DNA of 64,000 bases from Chrysemys picta bellii. Lineage: Eukaryota; Chordata; Testudines; Emydidae. Shown here piece by piece: positions 23,324 through 33,970 of the stretch; position 1 is the first letter of the stretch, and every line of letters starts with the position of its first letter. A program made the translations under genes and the position numbers. The stretch covers positions 39,050,882 through 39,114,881 of the forward strand of contig NC_088792.1 of NCBI RefSeq assembly GCF_011386835.1, written 5' to 3'. A model generated the notes under the pieces. That model made no database searches. It had not been told where the DNA came from and was given only the letters and a program-made list of their open reading frames with translations.

Positions 23324-23438
23324 GGGCCTGATTCTGATCTCATTTACTAGGCTGGTGTAAATAAGGACTCAAGTCTTTACTGAAGTCGTAGAATTACCTT
23401 GGTGTAAATCTGGTATAAGTAAGACCAGAATCAGGCCC
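23324..23438. mobile_element. Small palindromic MITE (GGGCCTGATTCTG)
   Basis: The 115-bp unit begins GGGCCTGATTCTGATCTC and ends with the complement, GACCAGAATCAGGCCC. The interior words TTTACTAGGCTGGTGTAAA and GGTGTAAATC are also self-complementary. This unit type is widespread in reptile genomes. It has no coding capacity. Confidence 0.75.
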
Positions 23439-24430
23439 ACAAGTTCACAAGCAATCTTAGGTCTATTACTGTGGGGGAGCGAATGGAAATTGAGTTGTTA
23501 GTATAAGTGACCCTCTTGACCTTCAAAAGGGTAGATGGAAGCCCTCACCTTTTCCTCACCAGCCTTTAACTGAAATGAATGGCAAGGGGGCAGAAAGTCA
23601 AGCGCCTGCAGCCCCTGTACTGCCAAAATACAAAAGTTATGAAGACAACCAAGTGAACAGTAAAATCAAATGGAGTTTTTAAAACTATTGACTGTTTTAA
23701 GAAGAGAAAATTCCAAACGTTCAGACAAAACCTGTTTTCATTAAATAACATTTAAATAAAAAATAAAAATGATAAACATAGAATAAATGTTAAAGCTTTT
23801 GAAAAACTCTCTCTCCCATAAGCGTAATTTCTAAACATTTTAATGAAAAGGATTCAGTAGAGAGGGGAAATAAGAAATTGTACTCATTGAATGATAATCT
23901 TATCTTCCTTCAATAAGGAATATTTTTAAAAAGCTGAGCACAGACCTAAACATGAGAATGGTGATATAAAAGAATTCACTGCAGTGTCCTCAAACTTTGG
24001 GGATGCTGGAAAGAAGCAATTCCCTCTGGTCAACTGAGCAGTAGCATTAATGGGATATATAGGAAATCTCTCCCATTCTCCCTCAGCTAAATGACTAATG
24101 GCTGCAATGGAGGACCTTCCTTGAAAATTACACCTATACTCCAGTTATTGTTATAGGGGAAGATGATAGTATTTAGGTTGCCTAACACTTTCCATTATGA
24201 AATATTCTGGTGACCTTTCTTGAGAAACTGCAACATCTTCATTGTTTGCAACAGGCCTTTAAAATTTGGTAGGGAGAAAGCTCTGTAGACAGAGAAGTGC
24301 CTTTTCTTTGCTGTTCAGGTTTATTTGAGAGATTAACTTTTGACAGGAGGGAAATGGTAATTTTTCACTTGCCTTGTCAACAAAATTTTGGCAACATGTC
24401 AAAAGAATAACTGAATATGAACATTCTAAT
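23439..24430. other. No recognised gene
   Basis: AT-rich sequence without recognised transposon ends or exons. Confidence 0.4.
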
Positions 24431-24733
24431 CTTAGGCTTTGTCTACACTATTAGGGTAGGTCGACCTAAGTTACACTAGTTCAGCTATATGAATAACATA
24501 GTTGGAGTCGACGTAGCTTAGGTCGACTTACGGCGGTGTCTACACCGCTCTGCTTCAATGGGAGACGCTCTCCCATCGACTTGCCTTACTTTTCTTGATC
24601 CGGTGGAGTACCGGAGTCGACTGGAGAGTGCTTTGCAGTCGATTTAGCGGGTCTTCACTAGACCTGCTAAATCGACCCCCGCTGCATCGATCACAGCAGC
24701 GTTGATCCCCGGTAAATGTAGACATGGCCTAAG
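24431..24733. mobile_element. Harbinger-like MITE
   Basis: The left end CTTAGGCTTTGTCTACACTA and the right end, read from the other strand as CTTAGGCCATGTCTACATTT, form a 16-of-18-type inverted repeat with the GTCTACA core. The interior is rich in GTCGAC/TCGACC words, and several short palindromes lie at 24460-24640. It has no coding capacity. It probably depends on a Harbinger transposase, an inference from the ends. Confidence 0.7.
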
Positions 24734-25004
24734 GCTGGGCCCAGGGAATGATCAGAGCAGCATCTCCACCACACGCTGCATTAGGAACCCCACGGGCAGA
24801 CAGACTCTCAGGGGGTGAGGAGAGAGCCAGGCCAGGCTCCCCTGACAACTCCCTCCTTTAGAAGCAGCAAATAGTACCATTGGTTCTTGTATGCATATGC
24901 ACTGAACACTCACAGCTGCAGCTGAAGTTAATGGGAGATATGGATGTGCAGCACCTCTGGCAGGTAGGCTGGGTGGTCAGGAGAAAAAAACCCACAAGTT
25001 TAGA

Positions 25005-25150
25005 GGTCAGGAGGTCCTTAAATTCTAATTCTGGCTCTAACACTCATATGTTATGGCCTCAGGCAAGTCTCTTTTTCTGTAAAATGAAGGTGCTTTTATC
25101 TCGGTGTGGAGATAAAATTATTGATGTTTATGAAGCACTCAAATACAACA
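25005..25150 (+). repeat. MIR SINE fragment
   Basis: AATTCTAATTCTGGCTCTAAC, then GGCCTCAGGCAAGTCTC and TTTTTCTGTAAAATGAAGG follow the order of the MIR core and its downstream region. The tail near 25120-25140 is decayed. Confidence 0.7.
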
Positions 25151-25494
25151 GTAATGAGCGTCATAGAAAGACCATGAGGAAATAAATAATTATGTACTCA
25201 GAGCTGGCTTTAGATGGTGTACAGGAACTGAAGCAGCACCCTCTAATTGAAAGATGAGGATAAAAATACTGAACAGCTGCCTCATTCCCTGAGCGCTATT
25301 TATCCTGTTTACTGAATGAGCTAGGAATCCTTTGGAAAAAATAATATAATGTAATTAAAGACAGTGTCTTAATGCATATGTACAAGAATCTGGAATTAAG
25401 GTTGTACAGGCACTCTAAATTTCAACACTTCCCAACTTTTGAACAGTTGCAACATAAATAACAGTCTTTTAATGTAATTTTTTTGTATGGGGTT

Positions 25495-25600
25495 TATATT
25501 GCTGCAGTGCCTAAAGACCGAAGTAGGGTCCAGGCACTGTAGAGACATAACATGAGAGAGTAACCATGAAGAACTTAGTCTAATTTAACACCAAACAAAA
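25495..25600. repeat. Old interspersed repeat copy (1 of 3 here)
   Basis: GCAGTGCCTAAAGACC...GGTCCAGGCACTGTAGAGACATAA resembles segments at 44836-44960 and 63310-63400 and an old amniote repeat recognised by 'AGGCGCTGTACAAACAC'-like words. I cannot name its family with confidence. Confidence 0.5.
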
Positions 25601-26652
25601 TGAGTGTCTGACAAATAATAGGACGGAAGAGGTGAGAGGGAGGATGAGGATAACAACAATAAGAATATACATTTACGTAGGCTAACAATGTGCATAACTC
25701 AAAGGTTCTGAATCTGCTAATTTTAAAAATGCTATCTGTCTATCTGTAAATAAATATCAGTAATCCCCACTGGGGAGGGAGTTATCCTAGGTGAGATATA
25801 GGGGTAGGAAGAGGCTTTTATCCACATTGTAAATTTTAAATTCTTATAGCTTGATTCTCCATTCCCCCTGTTTTCATACCAGTGTATCTCCATTGACTCC
25901 CCTGGGATTAGTCTTGATTCTCACTAGTGTGAGAGGAGACTCAAGCTCTTTGACTTTAACATGGATAAGAATATCTAGCTTTCCATGCTCCTACCCTGTG
26001 AATCTCCTATTTCCCCACATTCCCTTCCATACCCTGCTAGCTTCATGCCTCCACTCATCCCTCCTCCTGAGGTATCATTTTTGAGATCAGACTGCATGGT
26101 TCCATGCCAACCAGATCCTATTTCTAGTCCATGTCCCTTCAAATCCAATGTACCTTTACCTCACCTCCTATCTTCTCCCCCTCAAATTCATGCTTGGAGT
26201 CAGTAGTGGGTCAGTTTATATAAACACCTAAAAATAATAGTAAGCCTTATTCTGTAAAGATGTGAAAATAGCTCTTTGTGGGTCGGATTCAAGCTACTGA
26301 AGTCAAAGGAAAGACTCCTAGGGACTTCAGTGAGCTTTTGATAGGGTCTCTATTGTTTTAAAAGAAAATTCAGTAAATATCTGTGAGGTGTTGAAAGGGG
26401 ATTTGGAAAGCCAAACACAATGAGATAAATGAGCTCCACGTGGTTGCTGAAGAAAACACAGCCTCAGTATTTCTGGCAACAGTATCCTTCCAAATCAGCA
26501 GACACCCCACAGCTATTAGCCAGACAGGTACTTGCCACTTTACATCAGTTTCTTGATGTTACTTTAGAAAAAGTGGTTATTATATCAGACAGCCAGTGTA
26601 TCAAGAACAAATCATGTGGGAATTCTGATAGTGTTCATTTACCATGTATCAC
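25601..26652. other. No recognised gene
   Basis: Ordinary sequence. A pyrimidine-rich stretch (25980-26170) and MITE-like 'AAGTCAAAGG...ACTTCAGTGAG' words near 26290 are the only notable points. Confidence 0.35.
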
Positions 26653-26922
26653 TGACTACGCAGGGCTGGTGCAAGGAAGTTTTGTGCCCTAGGCAAAACT
26701 TCTACCTTGTGCCACCCCCCCCCAGCCCTGCGGCAGCTCCCCACCCCCCCCGCCCTGAGGCACCCCCCCGCGGCAACTCCGCCCCTCCCCTGAGGCGTCC
26801 CCCCACAGCAGCTCCCCCCCCCCCAGGGAGCCGTGCGGCAGCTCCCCACCCCAGCTCACCTCTGCTCCGCCTCCTCCCCAAGCACGCCGCCCCCACTCTA
26901 ATTTTCCTCCCAGGCTTGCGGC

Positions 26923-27315
26923 CAGGGCTAGTGCAAGGAAGTTTCGCACCCTAGGCGAAACTTCCACCTTGCGCCCCACCCTCCAGCCCTGTGGCAGCTC
27001 CCCGCCCCCCTCTGCCCTGAGGCGCCCCCCCCATGACAGCTCCCCCCCCCGTGGAGCCGTGTGGCACCTCCCCACCCCAGCTCACCTCCGCCTCCTCCCT
27101 GAGCACGCGCCCCCGCTCTAATTCTCCTCCCAGGCTTGCAGCGCCAAACAGCTGATTGGTGCTGCAAGCCTGGGAGGCGGGAGAAGTGGAGCAGCGACCG
27201 TGCGCTCGGGGAGGAACGCTGTAAAAAAAAAATTGGGGGCACCGCTTTTTGGCGCCCCCAAATCTTGGCGCCCTAGGCAACCACCTAGTTCACCTTAATG
27301 GTAGCACTGGCCCTG
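26923..27315. mobile_element. Nested hAT, first insertion
   Basis: It starts CAGGGCTAGTGC and ends GCACTGGCCCTG. CTTGCGGC flanks both sides (26915-26922 and 27316-27323), a perfect 8-bp duplication. A hairpin with 22-bp arms (27126-27147 and 27156-27177, one mismatch) encloses the loop ACAGCTGA. Its layout closely matches the outer host element. Confidence 0.92.
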
Positions 27316-27554
27316 CTTGCGGCGCCAAACAGCTGATTGGCGCCTGGGCCGGCTTTAGGAAGTGCGGGGCCCAATTCGAACATTTTCGGCGGGGCCCCGA
27401 CAGGGATTACTTTAAAAAAAAAAAAACACGTAAAAAACACCTTTCATTTCTTCCATGTATTATTTACTTTCCATAACTATATAAATAATAAAATTATATA
27501 TTACATACATTGCGTAATGTATGTGGATGCATGCTAAGCCTACCTAAAGTTATT

Positions 27555-27895
27555 GACACACACCCCGGGACCCCTGCCCCATCCACCCCCCTTCCCTGTC
27601 CCCTACTGTCCCCTGCCACCCCATCCAACCCTTCCTCTCATTCCTGATGGCCCACTGGGACCCCTACCCCATCCAACCACCCCTTCTCCCTGTCCCCTGA
27701 CTGCCCCTGGAACCCCTGCCCCTGACTGCCCCCCACCGCCCAACCCAACCCCTGCTCCTTCCTGACTGCCCCCCCAGGACCCTTGCCCCCATTCAATCCC
27801 CCTGTTCCCTGCCCTCTGACCGCCCCAACCCCTATCCACCCCCCCACAACCCTCCGAACTCCCCTGTCCTCTTCCAACACCTGCTCCCTGCCCCC
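27555..27895. repeat. C-rich degenerate tandem tract
   Basis: Units of roughly 50 bp of the type CCCTGACTGCCCC...CCCATCCAACC repeat with variation. A related tract, in the opposite sense, lies at 51600-52000 inside another hAT, so this filler may be shared by the subfamily. Confidence 0.7.
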
Positions 27896-27899
27896 TAAC

Positions 27900-28660
27900 C
27901 GCGCTGCCTGGAGCCGCTCGGCCGGGTCCGGGTCCGGGCCGGGTCCGCTCGGCCCGGGCCTGGGTCCGGGTCTGGGCCTGGGCCGTGTCCGCTCGGTCTG
28001 GGCCTGGGTCTGGGTCTGGGCCGGGTCCGCTCGGTCTGGGCCTGGACCGGAGCCGCTGGGCCAGGGCCAGGCCGGAGCCTCTCGGTCCGCGCTGGCGCCG
28101 GCGCCGCAGGGCCCGAGCTGAGCCAGGCCAGAGCCGCTCGGCCAGGTCCACGTCCGGGCCGGGGCCGGGCCCGGGGCCGCCGGGCCGGAGCCTCTCGGGC
28201 TGGGCCGGCGTCACTTGGCTGAGGCCGCCGCCGCAGGGCCCGAGCTGAGCCGGGCCAGAGCCACTCGGCCAGGTCCATGTCCGGGCCGGGGCCGGGCCCG
28301 GGGCCGCCGGGCCGGAGCCTCTCGGGCCGGGCCAGCGTCACTTGGCTGAGGCCGCCGCCGCAGGGCCCAAGCTGAGCCGGGCCAGAGCCACTCGGCCAGG
28401 TCCACGTCCGGGCCGGGGCTGGGCCGGAGCCTCTCGGGCCGGGCCGGCATCACTTGGCCAGGGCCGGCACCGCGGGGCCCGAGCCAGGCTGGAGCTGCTC
28501 GGCCGGTTCTGGGTCCGGGCCGGAGCCGCTCAGCCGGGACCGAGACCGGCGCCGCGGGGCCCGAGCCAGGTCGGGCCAGAGCCACTTGCCCGGGACTGGG
28601 CTGGGGGTGTTCGGCCGGGGCCAGACCGGAGGAAGCCGCGCGCTCGACCTGGGCCGCACT
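27900..28660. repeat. CpG-rich tandem array, ~125-130 bp units
   Basis: The motif GGCCAGGTCCACGTCCGGGC recurs at about 28140, 28268 and 28396. Each is followed by GGGCCGGAGCCTCTCGG, a CACTTGGC segment and CCGCAGGGCCC. Before it, shorter GGGTCCGGGTCTGGGCC-type units repeat. The array is very CpG-rich. Proline/glycine/arginine-rich frames cross it on both strands, as expected of such an array. Confidence 0.85.
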
Positions 28661-29555
28661 GAGCCCCCCTGGAACTCTCCTCCACCCCCCTGCTTACCTC
28701 CTGCCTGCTGCTTGTTTCAAGCTTCCCGCGAACATCTGATTCGCGGGGAGGAGAAGGTGGGTGGAGCGTTCAGGGGAGGAGGGGTAAGTGGGCCGTGGGC
28801 CGGATGGACAGCTGCGCGGGGCCCTCTAGGCGCGAGGCCCCATTCAGGGGAATCGGCCGAATCGGCCTAAAGCCGGCCCTGATTGGCGCCGCAAGCCTGG
28901 GAGGTGGGAGAAGTGGAGCAGCGATAGCGTGCTCAGGGAGGGGGCGTAGTAGAGGTGAGCTGGGGTGGGGAGCCCTGCGGGAGCTCCCCACCCCCCGGCC
29001 CGGGGAGCTGTGCGGCACCTCCCCACCCCAGCTCACCTCTGCTCTGCCTCCTCCCCAAGCACGCCACCCCCGCTCTAATTCTCCTCCCAGGCTTGGGGCG
29101 CCAAACATCTGATTGGCGCCGCAAACCTGGGAGGTGGGAGAAGTGGAGCAGCGATCTCGCGCTCGGAGAGGAACGCTGTGAAAAAAAATTGGGGGCACCG
29201 CTTTTTGGCGCCCCCAAATCTTGGCGCCCTAAGCAACCGCCTACTTCGCCTTAATGGTAGCACCGGCCCTGTGACTATGCAAATATTCCCTTAAAACCAG
29301 CTCCCTATCAGACAATTTCACAAGCACAAAGTGTTCAGTTTCCATGCTGTCTATCTGAGAGCACAGATATGGTTGCAAGGTACTTAGGAACATGAAAAGA
29401 TTCAGACATCCTCAGCTAATCCACTGTAAGAAATAATTTAGAAACAGTCTTGGGAATAATTGGCTATTGGGTCTCTGTCACTGTTCCATATTGTAAGTTA
29501 GATAATTGTTTAATATTTCTTGTAATATATTCAAATTTAGCTAAGAAGTTACTAT

Positions 29556-29642
29556 CTGAAGAAGTGAGGTTCCTACCCACGAAAGCTTATGCTCCCAATA
29601 CTTCTGTTAGTCTTAAAGGTGCCACAGGACCCTCTGTTGCTT
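29556..29642 (-). repeat. SINE-like interspersed repeat, antisense fragment
   Basis: CTGAAGAAGTGAGGTTCCTA, ACCCACGAAAGCTTATGCTC and GTTAGTCTTAAAGGTGCCAC are the reverse complement of the repeat at 51008-51145. The family name is uncertain; it is a common reptile repeat whose other end resembles a tRNA-derived head. Confidence 0.75.
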
Positions 29643-30434
29643 GTTTCAAATGTCACATCTTTCTCTTGATACCAGATATCCATTGCAAAGGTGGACAGCT
29701 ACTTCTGTTTTGTGTCTGTAGCGCTCAAACACCCATCAGGTTGGTCACTGCAATTGGCATCTGAAAAATATAGTTTAGAGTCCCAGATAAATTTAATCAC
29801 ACATTTTAATACTGCCAGGAATATCTTGCAGGTTTTGAAAGGACAAGTTGTATCTTTTCAATAATTTTTGTCCCATCAGGTCTCTACATTCCCTTCTTGT
29901 GGAACCTGTGGTGTTCTCTGTCTTAATCATGCTCCTAGCACTTAATAAAGATATCTTGTGACTTTTATTGTTCATTGCCTTCCTTAATAATCTCACAGTA
30001 ATTTATTTTTATTAGTATGACCAGTTCTCTCTTCCTTGTATAATATATACATTGTAATTGGTCACCCTTACAGGGGGATGGCCAGAGCATTTTGTTAAAC
30101 CAAACTTTGTACTTGACAGCATGCCCATATATACAATTATTCAGATGCAAGTGTTTAAGGCACTTCAGCTACTGGGCCTTATAGCTTCTACTGGGCCCAA
30201 TAAAGCATTCTCCCAACTAAATCAGTCCCTCCTGGGTCCTCAGACACCCCATTTCCCTGACCCACTCTTAATACTTCCAAATGCTCAGAATCTTCCCAAC
30301 TCCTTGCTGATTTATGACCCTTTTAGAGCAGGGGTAGGAGAGCATCAGAATCACTAACCAGCAGATTCATCACTCTGCCTTCTGCTGACCTAGGCCGTCT
30401 CAGCTGATTCATCTCACGATCGTCTAAATGTATC
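29643..30434. other. No recognised gene
   Basis: AT-rich sequence without motif-bearing frames or transposon ends. Confidence 0.35.
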
Positions 30435-30442
30435 CTTTAAAG

Positions 30443-30583
30443 CAGTGCTGATGCTAGCCCACTGGGAGCCTAAGCAGGAATATTTTTGCCTCCCCCCAAC
30501 ACATATTAATAATAGGGGGCCTGCTTGAGCTGCTTGGGGCCCTAAGCAATTGCTTAGTCTGGTTATGCATAGTGCTGGCCCTG
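30443..30583. mobile_element. Short hAT-type element
   Basis: The left end CAGTGCTGATGCTAGCCC and the right end ATAGTGCTGGCCCTG are a decayed inverted repeat. The flanks CTTTAAAG (30435-30442) and CTTTAAAA (30584-30591) are an 8-bp duplication with one mismatch. At 141 bp it is the shortest of the group. Confidence 0.8.
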
Positions 30584-30615
30584 CTTTAAAAAAAAAAAAA
30601 GTGCCACTGTGGCTA

Positions 30616-30840
30616 AACAATAAAGTAAATGAAGCAGGATAGCTAATGTGGTGCCAATTTTTCAAAAAGGCTCCACAGGCAATCCCAGCAATGACAGGCT
30701 GGTATACAACTTCAGTACCAGGCAAATTGGTTGAAACAATGGTAAAGAGCAGATTTATCAGACACCTAGATGAACATGATTTATTGGGGAAGAGTCAACA
30801 TGGCTTTTGTAACATGGCTTCTCCTTTTACAGTACTTCCT
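30616..30840 (+). mobile_element. CR1 LINE fragment with internal deletion
   Basis: It begins with CACTGTGGCTAAACAATAAAGT (ORF2 'LWLNNKVNE') and jumps to AATGTGGTGCCAATTTTTCA, which reads 'NVVPIFQKGS', 'VPGKLVETMVKSRF' and 'DLLGKSQHGF', the RT palm entry. Segments between these blocks in the 54-61 kb CR1 are missing here. Confidence 0.85.
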
Positions 30841-32485
30841 ACAAAATTCCAGACCACATACTGCCAATGTTCTAAGCATTTAATTTTTCCTCAAAAAAAT
30901 TAATATACTTCCTGATGTAGAATCTTCAAATGCAGAGTAGGGTTGCTTCTCAGGCATTTAAAAAACTGCAAGCATTTTATACCACAGCTAAAATCTATTA
31001 AACATCTCTAGCCTTGTGTAGTATAATAAACCATCTTTAGCAAAATAACTAGAGTTACAGAATAAAACCCAGAAACTGCTCTGTTTGTGAGAGTGTAGAA
31101 ACAGCACTGAATTGAAGCACACAGAGAAACAGAGCATTTGGGAAACCTTATTTCAAAACTGCATGGGGTTTAAATAACTTTTTTTCTCCTTCTTGCCTCT
31201 TTTAAAACAAAGTAATTTACTCTCTAAATAATAATTTTCAGAATTTATTATATTATATTTATAAAACCCCAGCTGCCTGTCATAAGAACAATAAAGTTAT
31301 CTTCCTCAATGTTTGGGCCATTCCAAGACTTGCTCACCTAAGCTTCATTGCACTTGCATCACCCAATCAACTCAGAAGAGAGTTTTATAATTCCAGACCC
31401 AGAGTGAGACAAGAATGGAAATCCCTGTACTGTGAATATATAAAAACAAAGTATAATATCAACATTATTTTAATGTAATGTAAAATACAGAGAAAAAGAA
31501 GGGAATCTAGATTAAGCTTGTTAGTCTAGTTTTCACTTTTGGGTACAGCATCCATGGTACACCCATTGCCAGTAGTGGGATTTCTACTTGAAGTTTGACT
31601 CCTGGAGTTAGCAAGAATAACTCACCCAAGCCTAAATGTATAACTCAGAGGTTTCAGAAAACTGGTGTTATATTTGGTATGTTTGTCACTTAGAAACAAT
31701 AGGTAAGCTAAGGACAAAATGAGAATATTGACTCATTTTCTTTAGTTTTCTTGATTTAGATCAGAATTAAACAATTAAAAAAGGAATGAGTTTCATATTC
31801 ACTTGTTAAAAGTAAATATGTTACAGACATGAAGAAAAAACCCACATGCTTTTGTGTATACATTTACTGAACTATTTGAATATGTAAACACATCACAGTT
31901 CATGCAGTGAATCTGGAAAAGAAATCCAATAACAGCCTTGGATCACTGAAAGGATTAAGCATGGCTGTGGGTAACCCTTCATTTTTATCCTTCTAAAAGC
32001 AGAAGTAATAAAATAGGCTAAATGTATATGTATAAATTTAAATCCCTATTAAAGGGATTTTTTTAATATCTAAGGAACAATTTATATGCACTCTCTTCAT
32101 AACAGCAAACCAGGTCCTATTAAACAATCTGGTCATGCAATGACTACAAGCTATTAATTATCCTAGATTTCAGATAGATTGTGGGAAAGGGTTTAAAAGA
32201 TTAAAATTTGGAATGATCTTGTTATCTGTAAGGCCCCGGAGGTGTAAAATTTAAACTAGACAAACTAGGATGATTTGTGAATTTGAACTCACAGATTATG
32301 AGAAACTTCAGGTAGAGGTACACTTTATTATCTTGATATTAATGACAAATATTTCAAAGAATAAATTACACCATACCCTGTATAAACTAAGTAATTTGAA
32401 TGAAGAGGTTCTTGTGTCATCATGAACTGTTACAATTAAACTTAAAGTTTATTTTGCATAAATCCAGAATAAGAGATCTTTCTAT
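30841..32485. other. No recognised gene
   Basis: AT-rich interval. I see no transposon ends, exon-like frames or RNA genes. A few AT-rich repeats around 31240-31260 look like simple sequence. Confidence 0.4.
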
Positions 32486-33259
32486 ATGCATTATTCCAAT
32501 ATGTTGATGACAAGCTTAATTCTTGAATTGGAAAGGCAAGCTACCATAATCAGCCAACTGACCAAGCATGTGTGGGATTATAGGACACTAACATTGAACA
32601 CCAAGATACGGGTCTACCGGATGTGCATTCTAAGCACGTTGTTGTATGGTGGCAAGGCCTGGACTACCTACAACAGTCATGAGAGAAGGCTAAATATTTT
32701 CCATACCTGCTGTCTTCACTGTATTCTAAATATTAAGTGGGAAACCAAAGTTTCTGGCTTCAAGGTACTTGAGAAAGCAAAACTGCCAAGTCTAACCACT
32801 GTTCTCAAACACAGAGCTCTCCATTGACTTGGTTATGTGCACTGGATGGACAATGGATGCATTCCAAAGGATCTCCTGTACAGAGAACTTGAGGATGCTC
32901 CAAGATCACTGGGATGACCTAGACTCAGGTTCAAGAACATTTTCAAGAGGGACTTGAAAACTTTCAACATCGACACCACAAACTGGGAAGATGTAACTAT
33001 TAACAGGCTACATTGGAGGGCTGTGCTGCACCAGAGAGTCAAAGAGGCTGAAGAGAGGTGATTTAGAGAGAGGAAAGTAAAGAGGAAAGAGCAGCAGGCC
33101 TCAAATGTCAGTAATTCACCAGCTTCTTCCTCTGGCTCTGTGCCAAGGGCTGTTGCTCAATAATTGGACCTTTTAGCTACTTGCAATGCTTCAGCATGAC
33201 ACATAGCAACTGAACTACTTTGGGGCTCAGACCATTGTCTCTCGAGATGGATGGCTGCC
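32486..33259 (+). pseudogene. LINE ORF2 C-terminal remnant, not CR1
   Basis: The frame 32486-32827 reads TLNTKIRVYRMCILSTLLYGGKAWTT in segments, then 'ERRLNIFHTCCLHCILNIKW' and 'LPSLTTVLKHRALH'. After one stop it continues LGYVHWMDNGCIPKDLLYREL and 'RLRFKNIFKRDLKTFNIDTTNW'. This is the C-terminal, post-RT region of a non-LTR retrotransposon of an RTE/I-like type, clearly different from CR1. The RT core is absent. The 3' end near TCTCGAGATGGATGGCTGCC is cut by a solo LTR. I place the clade only tentatively. Confidence 0.75.
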
Positions 33260-33910
33260 TGTAGTGGGGCGGTTACCCCGCTTGGCCCTGAAGGGGTTAA
33301 AGCAGCCCCGGGAAAGGGCTGCTCCGGGGAGCCAATAAGGTAGGCTGATTGGGGAAGCAGCCATAGCTGGAGCCACGCCCCAGTCAGGCCACGGCTGGCC
33401 CTATAAAAGGGCTGTGAGGCAGCTGCTCAGGCAGTCTCTCTGTCAGGTGGAGAGAGAAGGACTTGGCTGTCTGGGAGCTGAGCAAGATGCCTGAGGTAGA
33501 GCAGGACTGGGGAAAGGCAAAGGCGCGGGGGGCTCCAGCCTGGCAATTCCCCAGGCTGCAGGCCTGGCTAAAGGCCCAAAGGAGGTACCAGGGTTGCAGA
33601 GGTGCAGCCCAGGGTTAGGAAAGGCAGCAGGTCCAAACCCCCCTTGCTGATGAGTGGTTTATAGACTGCAGTCTGCCCCAATGAGTGGGGGCTAGACAAG
33701 GACTGGCAGTAGCCACTGAGGCAATGTGGGAATACAGGGTTGGGGGTTCCCTGGGGAGGGGAGACCCAGAGACTGTGCGGGTACTGCAGAGGGCAGAACC
33801 CTGAGGTAAGGGGCACCGGGAGGCAAGCGGGACATGGGCCAGCAGAGGGTGCTCTCGAGCTGGAGAACTAATTCCCAGGATCACGGTGGGTGAGTCGCTG
33901 CATCACTACA
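33260..33910 (+). mobile_element. Solo LTR (TGTAGTG...CACTACA), 5-bp TSD
   Basis: The 651-bp unit begins TGTAGTGGGGCGG and ends GCATCACTACA, with terminal inverted TGTAGTG/CACTACA. CTGCC flanks both sides (33255-33259 and 33911-33915), the 5-bp duplication typical of LTR retroelements. No internal coding region follows, so it is a solo LTR left by recombination. A CCAAT word and a TATA box lie in order inside. Its 3' end resembles the LTR fragment at 46655-46866, so they may be Gypsy-like relatives; the class is inferred. Confidence 0.9.
33332..33408 (+). promoter_or_regulatory. LTR promoter: CCAAT and TATA boxes
   Basis: CCAAT at 33332-33336 and TATAAAA at 33402-33408 are about 70 bp apart, a normal RNA polymerase II promoter arrangement for an LTR. 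Activity is not shown. Confidence 0.6.
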
Positions 33911-33970
33911 CTGCCATTCACATTGGTTCCCGTATGTGACTGTATTTGTACTATATATTTAGGTGTTACT

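Larger units (their letters stand above)
27344..28881. mobile_element. Nested hAT, second insertion, carrying GC-rich arrays
   Basis: It starts CTGGGCCGGCTTTAGG and ends CCTAAAGCCGGCCCTG. ATTGGCGC flanks both sides (27336-27343 and 28882-28889), a perfect 8-bp duplication. At 1.5 kb it is large for this group because it holds a C-rich degenerate tract and a CpG-rich tandem array. A short hairpin at 28725-28747 (CCCGCGAA, loop CATCTGA, TTCGCGGG) matches the central hairpin of its relatives. Long frames on both strands are composition artefacts. Confidence 0.9.
26661..29271. mobile_element. Outer hAT element hosting two further hATs
   Basis: The left end is CAGGGCTGGTGCAAGG and the right end is GGTAGCACCGGCCCTG. 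The flanks TGACTACG (26653-26660) and TGACTATG (29272-29279) are an 8-bp duplication with one mismatch. Removing the nested elements (26923-27315 and 27344-28881, each with its own TSD) leaves about 660 bp of typical family sequence, including a 22-bp-armed hairpin at 29083-29134 with the loop ACATCTGA. No transposase is present. Confidence 0.88.

Noticed and set aside
27603..28585. Long G/P/R-rich open frames (up to about 200 codons) on both strands
   Set aside because: They cross a CpG-rich tandem array and a C-rich tract inside a hAT element. Frames are open on both strands at once, with no domain, which is expected from composition.
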